From NCBI GenBank assembly GCA_030834895.1, contig JAUQXA010000072.1:1-64000 (forward strand): a DNA stretch of 64,000 nucleotides. The letters run 5' to 3'. Made by a program: the position numbers and the translations under genes. Shown here piece after piece: positions 60,678-64,000 of this stretch. This stretch comes from Anaerolineales bacterium (GTDB lineage Bacteria; Chloroflexota; Anaerolineae; Anaerolineales; Villigracilaceae). The notes under the pieces are model-generated. The model made no database searches, was not told the origin of the DNA, and worked only from the letters and a program-made list of their open reading frames with translations. The stretch's first letter is position 1; the number at the start of each line of letters is the position of its first letter.

Positions 60678-61556
60678 CTACGCATTGCGTAGGAATTCGT
60701 TCCACTCCTCGTCGCTCATTTCGACCGTGTGCTCAACGGCGGGGAAGCGTTTGGTCTCCACGTCGTCGATGTATACGGTGAAAGCTTTGTTCATCTCCGT
60801 GTGGAAGTTCGCATACTTTTTGACGAACTTCGGCGTGAAGCGGTCGAAGAGTCCGAGCAGGTCATGCGTGACCAGCACCTGACCGTCACAGCCTGCGCCC
60901 GCGCCAATGCCAATCGTCGGGATGGAAATCTGCTTCGAGATATATTCCGCCAGCCGTGCGGGTACAGACTCAAGCACGAGGCTGAAAGCTCCCGCTTCTT
61001 CGAGGATTTTCGCATCTTCAAGCAGGATCTTCGCCGCCGAAGCGGTCTTGCCCTGGGTGCGGAATCCGCCAAGCTGATGGATGGACTGCGGCGTCAGGCC
61101 GAGGTGCCCCATGACAGGAATTCCCGCGCCAACGATCCTGCGGACTGCATCCACTCGATCTCGTCCGCCTTCGAGCTTGACCGCATCCATGCCAGCTTCT
61201 TGCAGGAAACGTCCCGCGTTGCGAAGCGCTTCCTCCGCTGTAACCTGGTACGACATGAACGGCATGTCACCGACGAGCAGGGCGCTCTTCGCGCCGCGTG
61301 AGACCGCGCGCGCGTGGTGAAGCATTTCGTCCATGGTGACGGATAAGGTGTTTTCGTAGCCCAATACCACCATCGCCAGCGAGTCGCCGACGAGGATGGA
61401 ATCGACACCAGCCTTGTCCATCGCCACCGCGGTGGGATAGTCATAGGCTGTGAGCATGGTGATCGGTTCGCCGCGTTCCTTCTTTTGGCGAAACGTCAGC
61501 GTGGTCACCTTCTTGCGCTGTGACGTGCTGGTTGAGACGGGTGTAACTGTTGACAT
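60678..61556 (-). CDS. panB: 3-methyl-2-oxobutanoate hydroxymethyltransferase
   Basis: PanB (292 residues) adds the hydroxymethyl group to ketoisovalerate to make ketopantoate. The metal and substrate residues are visible in SILVGDSLAMVVLGY, LVGDMPFMSY, VKLEGG and IGIGAGAGCDGQVLV. The start at 61556 (MSTVTPVSTS) has AGGAGG seven bases upstream; the longer frame to 61613 has no such site. It stands 12 bases ahead of panE. An upstream 234-base spacer holds an inverted repeat. Confidence 0.95.
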   Translation of the reverse strand: MSTVTPVSTSTSQRKKVTTLTFRQKKERGEPITMLTAYDYPTAVAMDKAGVDSILVGDSLAMVVLGYENTLSVTMDEMLHHARAVSRGAKSALLVGDMPFMSYQVTAEEALRNAGRFLQEAGMDAVKLEGGRDRVDAVRRIVGAGIPVMGHLGLTPQSIHQLGGFRTQGKTASAAKILLEDAKILEEAGAFSLVLESVPARLAEYISKQISIPTIGIGAGAGCDGQVLVTHDLLGLFDRFTPKFVKKYANFHTEMNKAFTVYIDDVETKRFPAVEHTVEMSDEEWNEFLRNA

Positions 61557-61729
61557 GGGTACCCTCCTGCCTTTCGGCAAAGGTAGAGTCCGCTTTGGCG
61601 CCGCCCCCATCAAGTTTTGCGCCTTGCGTACTAAATTGGGGATGTGTCGTCACGTTCACAAAGATACATGCGACATCGGTATTATCACATATTCTGACGG
61701 GTTGGAGAAGGGGTTAATTACGGGATAAA

Positions 61730-61777
61730 GACGATGGACGACGGACCATGGATCGTGGTCTTTCATAGTCCATCGTC
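61730..61777. repeat. Inverted repeat upstream of panB
   Basis: GACGATGGAC (61730-61739) and GTCCATCGTC (61768-61777) are complementary and extend by a further pair outward. They lie between the epimerase gene and panB. The rest of 61557-61790 shows nothing I can identify. Confidence 0.55.
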
Positions 61778-61790
61778 TATGGTCAATCGT

Positions 61791-62819
61791 CTAAATGCCT
61801 TTACCGAACGGATCGCGCTCATCCACCAAAATCGTCCCTTCGGACATGACCCAGGCTTCGCCGGTGATCGTCGGGATGATTCTGTCCCCGTCGAGTTGGA
61901 CGCTGCCTTCAAAGATACTTCCAACGACGCTTTGCTGTCGCCAAGTCTGACCGACTTGCAATTTCCCATCGGCGTACAGGCAGGCAAGTTTGGCGCTGGT
62001 GCCTGTCCCACAGGGAGAGCGGTCATACGCTTTGCCAGGGCAGAGGACAAAGCTTCGGCTGTCCGCTTCGGGTGTGGATGCGAATAATTCCACATGATCG
62101 ATCTCTGCGCCGTTCGCGCCAGTGATACCGTTGGCAGTTAACTGCTCACGGACTCGCCATGAGAAATCGGTCAGCGCTTCGAGGTTGCTCATGTTCACGT
62201 CCATGCCGTGGTCGTGGACGAGGAAGAACCAATTGCCGCCCCAAGCCACGTCACCGTGAATGGTTTTGCCGTCAACGGTAACAGGGACATGAGTCAAATG
62301 ACGATAGGCGGGGATATTTTTGACGGAGACTTTATTTGGATATTCGTCATTGCGAGGGCGCACTTGTACTTTGCCCGAAGCAATCTCCCGATTGACGAGG
62401 GGGTTGCTTCGTCGCTCACTATCGTTCGCTCCTCGCAACGACATGGAATGTAGCGTTGCCTCCACAACTCCAACGGGAGTTTCAACGCGAATGACTCCGG
62501 GTTGAACTTTGCCGAGATATGCCAGCGAGGCAATGAGACCAATCGTGCCGTGTCCGCACATGCCGAGGTAGCCAACATTGTTGAAGAAGATGACTCCAAA
62601 CTCGCAAGTCGGGTCGGCAGGCGGGACGAGGTATGCGCCCACGAGCACGTCCGACCCACGGGGTTCGAGTAGGACGGTGCGGCGCAGGTCGTCGTGATGC
62701 GTTTTCAGCATGGATAATTTGTCAGCAACGGAACCAGTTCCAAGGTCGAAGGGAAGCGAGGTAATCAGTCGTGTGGGTTCACCGCCAGTGTGGGAGTCCA
62801 GGAAAGGGATACGTTTCAT
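61791..62819 (-). CDS. Proline racemase-family enzyme, probably 4-hydroxyproline 2-epimerase
   Basis: This 342-residue protein has both catalytic cysteines of the racemase/epimerase branch: Cys88 in NNVGYLGMCGHGTIG and Cys270 in DRSPCGTGTSAK. Dehydratase members have Thr in place of the second Cys, so an epimerase is more likely. Residues about 126-158 (SLRGANDSERRSNPLVNREI and beyond) are encoded by a palindromic repeat in frame; removing them gives about 309 residues, the usual size of 4-hydroxyproline epimerases. It stands 48 bases after a DapA-family gene. If the insert lies in a surface loop, activity could remain. Confidence 0.88.
   Translation of the reverse strand: MKRIPFLDSHTGGEPTRLITSLPFDLGTGSVADKLSMLKTHHDDLRRTVLLEPRGSDVLVGAYLVPPADPTCEFGVIFFNNVGYLGMCGHGTIGLIASLAYLGKVQPGVIRVETPVGVVEATLHSMSLRGANDSERRSNPLVNREIASGKVQVRPRNDEYPNKVSVKNIPAYRHLTHVPVTVDGKTIHGDVAWGGNWFFLVHDHGMDVNMSNLEALTDFSWRVREQLTANGITGANGAEIDHVELFASTPEADSRSFVLCPGKAYDRSPCGTGTSAKLACLYADGKLQVGQTWRQQSVVGSIFEGSVQLDGDRIIPTITGEAWVMSEGTILVDERDPFGKGI
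62346..62442. repeat. In-frame palindromic element with GTCATTGCGAGG ends inside the epimerase gene
   Basis: The outer ends GTCATTGCGAGG (62346-62357) and CCTCGCAACGAC (62431-62442) pair with one mismatch. Inner arms CGAAGCAATCTCCC and GGGGGTTGCTTCG pair with mismatches. It is 97 bp long and adds about 33 residues without a stop codon or frameshift. It is the same family as the intergenic element at 40848-40940. Confidence 0.88.
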
Positions 62820-62832
62820 TTTGTTGATTTTT

Positions 62833-62886
62833 GGAGTCCGAAGTCTCCCGACTTCGGCATTCCAAAGTCAGGAGACTTTGGAGTCC
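62833..62886. repeat. Double hairpin at the DapA-family gene 3' end
   Basis: CCGAAGTC/GACTTCGG (62838-62845 with 62850-62857) and CCAAAGTC/GACTTTGG (62862-62869 with 62874-62881) are two short hairpins between GGAGTCC direct repeats. The stop codon and last codons (DSKVS) of the DapA-family gene lie in the second. Confidence 0.7.
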
Positions 62887-63755
62887 ATTAACTGTTCGAA
62901 AATCTTCTCAAACTCCTGACGGTTTTCGCTGGTCAGTGGCAACAGCGGCTGTCTTGGTTTTCCAACCGGGATGCCGCGCAGTTCGCAGCCGAGTTTGACC
63001 TTTTGGGTGTAGCCGCCGCTTTCCATGTTGCGGAGGAGCGGGAGGAGTACCTCCATGTGTTTGCGGGCGGTGACGAAGTCATCCTTGAGCGCGGCTTCGA
63101 GGACGTTGTAATGCTCAAGTGGAACGCAGGAGGCGGCGCCGCCGATCCATGCAGTTGTCCCCCACAGGAAGTAGTCGAGCGCCTGGTCGTCGGAGCCGCA
63201 GATCATTTGGTAGCGGTCGCCATAACGCAAGCGCATTTCGTAGACGCGGGACATGTCGCCGCTGGCTTCCTTGATGCCGATGACGTGGTCGTATTTGGTC
63301 AGACCATCCATCACTTCGTAGCCCACTTCGGTGCCTGCGCGCCAGGGGAAGTTGTAGAGCACGATGGGAATTTTGACGGCTTTGGCGACGGCTTCGTAAT
63401 GCGCGAGCAGTTCGCGTTGATTGGGGCGCGAATACGGCGGGACGGCGACCATGAGTGCGTCGTAACCCATCCCCTCGGCGATCTGCGAGTAGCGGATCAC
63501 GTCGCGGGTGGCTCCGCTGTTGGTGCCTGCAATGAGCGTCACCCTTCCGTTGACCTTTTCTTTGACGAATTTAAAAATCTCCAGCCGTTCCTGTTCGCTG
63601 AAGGCATAGACTTCGCCCGTGGTGCCGCCGGGGACAAGCCCTGCGATCTTGTTTTGAATCAGGTATTCGATGAGTTGTTCAAAGACGGGGTAGTTGATGC
63701 TTTCGTCCGCATTGAAGGGGGTGACGATGGGGGCGTAAATTCCTTTAAGTTGCAT
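62868..63755 (-). CDS. Dihydrodipicolinate synthase/N-acetylneuraminate lyase family protein
   Basis: This 295-residue (beta/alpha)8 aldolase family protein has the pyruvate pocket motif GGTTGEVYAFS, the proton-relay Tyr in VLYNFPWR and the Schiff-base lysine in IGIKEASGDM. True DapA, N-acetylneuraminate lyase, KDG aldolase and 1-pyrroline-4-hydroxy-2-carboxylate deaminase share this fold. Being beside a hydroxyproline epimerase-like gene makes the deaminase a good candidate. Two residues typical of DHDPS (the Arg in the lysine-synthesis enzyme) were not checked. The last residues (DSKVS) are encoded by a hairpin repeat. Confidence 0.88.
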   Translation of the reverse strand: MQLKGIYAPIVTPFNADESINYPVFEQLIEYLIQNKIAGLVPGGTTGEVYAFSEQERLEIFKFVKEKVNGRVTLIAGTNSGATRDVIRYSQIAEGMGYDALMVAVPPYSRPNQRELLAHYEAVAKAVKIPIVLYNFPWRAGTEVGYEVMDGLTKYDHVIGIKEASGDMSRVYEMRLRYGDRYQMICGSDDQALDYFLWGTTAWIGGAASCVPLEHYNVLEAALKDDFVTARKHMEVLLPLLRNMESGGYTQKVKLGCELRGIPVGKPRQPLLPLTSENRQEFEKIFEQLMDSKVS

Positions 63756-64000
63756 AGGTTCTCCAGTTGGAAGGTTTGAAGGTTACAGGAATGTGAGTTT
63801 ACTTCCCCCAAGTAGAAGTGGGCAAGAGTTATTTGGGGAGAGGTGGGCATAAACAAAGTCTGGTGTCACAGCAGTCAGTTTAGTTTTACTAGCCTATATC
63901 ATTAATTTAAAAACTAGATGACCAAGAAAAGCAAGATCAACAACATCAAGAGTATAATCTGAAACGACAAAAATTATGTACGGGTACTATCTTTCTCAGG
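63756..64000. other. Intergenic end of the window, no gene supported
   Basis: This stretch is A/T-rich and holds a weak inverted repeat (CCCCAA near 63806-63811 with TTGGGG near 63833-63838), close to the start of the DapA-family gene. An ATG at 63976 opens a short frame that runs off the window, but it has no ribosome-binding site. I see no gene I can support. Confidence 0.5.

Noticed and set aside
1..64000. CRISPR array, prophage or intact insertion sequence
   Set aside because: No regularly spaced direct repeats, phage genes or complete transposase were seen.
63976..64000. ATG at the window end as the start of a plus-strand gene
   Set aside because: Only eight codons are visible and no ribosome-binding site precedes it.

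Overview
The window reads as a chromosomal segment of a Chloroflexota bacterium, most likely of the Anaerolineae. This is inferred from gene content, not from a database match: several very large PAS/GAF sensors ending in HD-GYP, lipoproteins with proline/threonine-rich linkers and Ig-like domains, a membrane ferritin-VIT protein, cytochrome c nitrite reductase, and many palindromic intergenic repeats. Genes are dense on both strands and no intact mobile element, prophage or CRISPR array is visible.

Region by region: 1-7462 (minus) is a translation/transcription cluster, rpoB-rpsL-rpsG-fusA-tuf(partial), with rpoC absent from its usual place between rpoB and rpsL. 7511-7903 (plus) is a tRNA-Phe/Gly/Cys operon with a consensus promoter and a terminator. 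7973-14440 (plus) is a 2155-residue sensor with 3 PAS, about 9 GAF and an HD-GYP domain. 14480-19341 holds tyrS, a lipoprotein, a TIGR01777-type SDR protein, an HNH endonuclease, a DUF1801 protein and a metallo-beta-lactamase-fold hydrolase. 19421-26660 (minus) is an envelope/cell-division run: S1-domain protein, ftsK, CDP-alcohol phosphatidyltransferase, lgt, an ABC ATPase and an ABC permease fused to a SpoIIM domain. 26796-30920 (minus) carries a membrane GAF/HTH-like protein, a GNAT acetyltransferase, a membrane Ig-like protein and purine nucleoside phosphorylase. 31045-35759 (plus) is a cyclic-di-GMP pair, an HD-GYP sensor followed 2 nt later by a GGDEF protein. 35780-39539 (minus) has ltaE, rluD, lspA and alr. 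39675-40214 is a scar with an IS1-type transposase remnant and small coupled ORFs. 40267-42811 (minus) has hpt, tdk, and rplU-rpmA-rpmE, where the L31 gene is fused to a domain resembling the RNA polymerase alpha C-terminal domain. 43106-53399 has a coiled-coil protein, dienelactone hydrolase, a UvrD-like protein with altered motifs, two multi-pass membrane proteins, an M20 peptidase, a PfkB kinase, ferritin-VIT and small cell-surface genes. 53490-57316 has an ABC1/UbiB kinase and nrfHA behind a perfect CRP/FNR-type operator. 57382-63755 (minus) has a CoA-type Nudix hydrolase, an AspT-like transporter, panE, panB, a hydroxyproline epimerase-like gene and a dihydrodipicolinate-synthase-family gene.

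The most unusual signals are (i) palindromic repeat families. One copy is inserted in frame in the epimerase gene, a pair of short palindromes lies in frame in the UvrD-like gene, and several genes take their stop codon or last residues from a repeat. (ii) The bL31-alphaCTD fusion. (iii) The ABC permease-SpoIIM fusion. (iv) The giant GAF-array HD-GYP sensor. Functional links that can be read: lgt/lspA and a phospholipid synthase match the several lipoproteins seen; the HD-GYP/GGDEF genes point to c-di-GMP signalling; NrfHA gives anaerobic ammonifying nitrite reduction under a CRP/FNR-family regulator; PanB/PanE with a CoA pyrophosphatase point to CoA supply and turnover; and the epimerase/DapA-family pair fits hydroxyproline catabolism.
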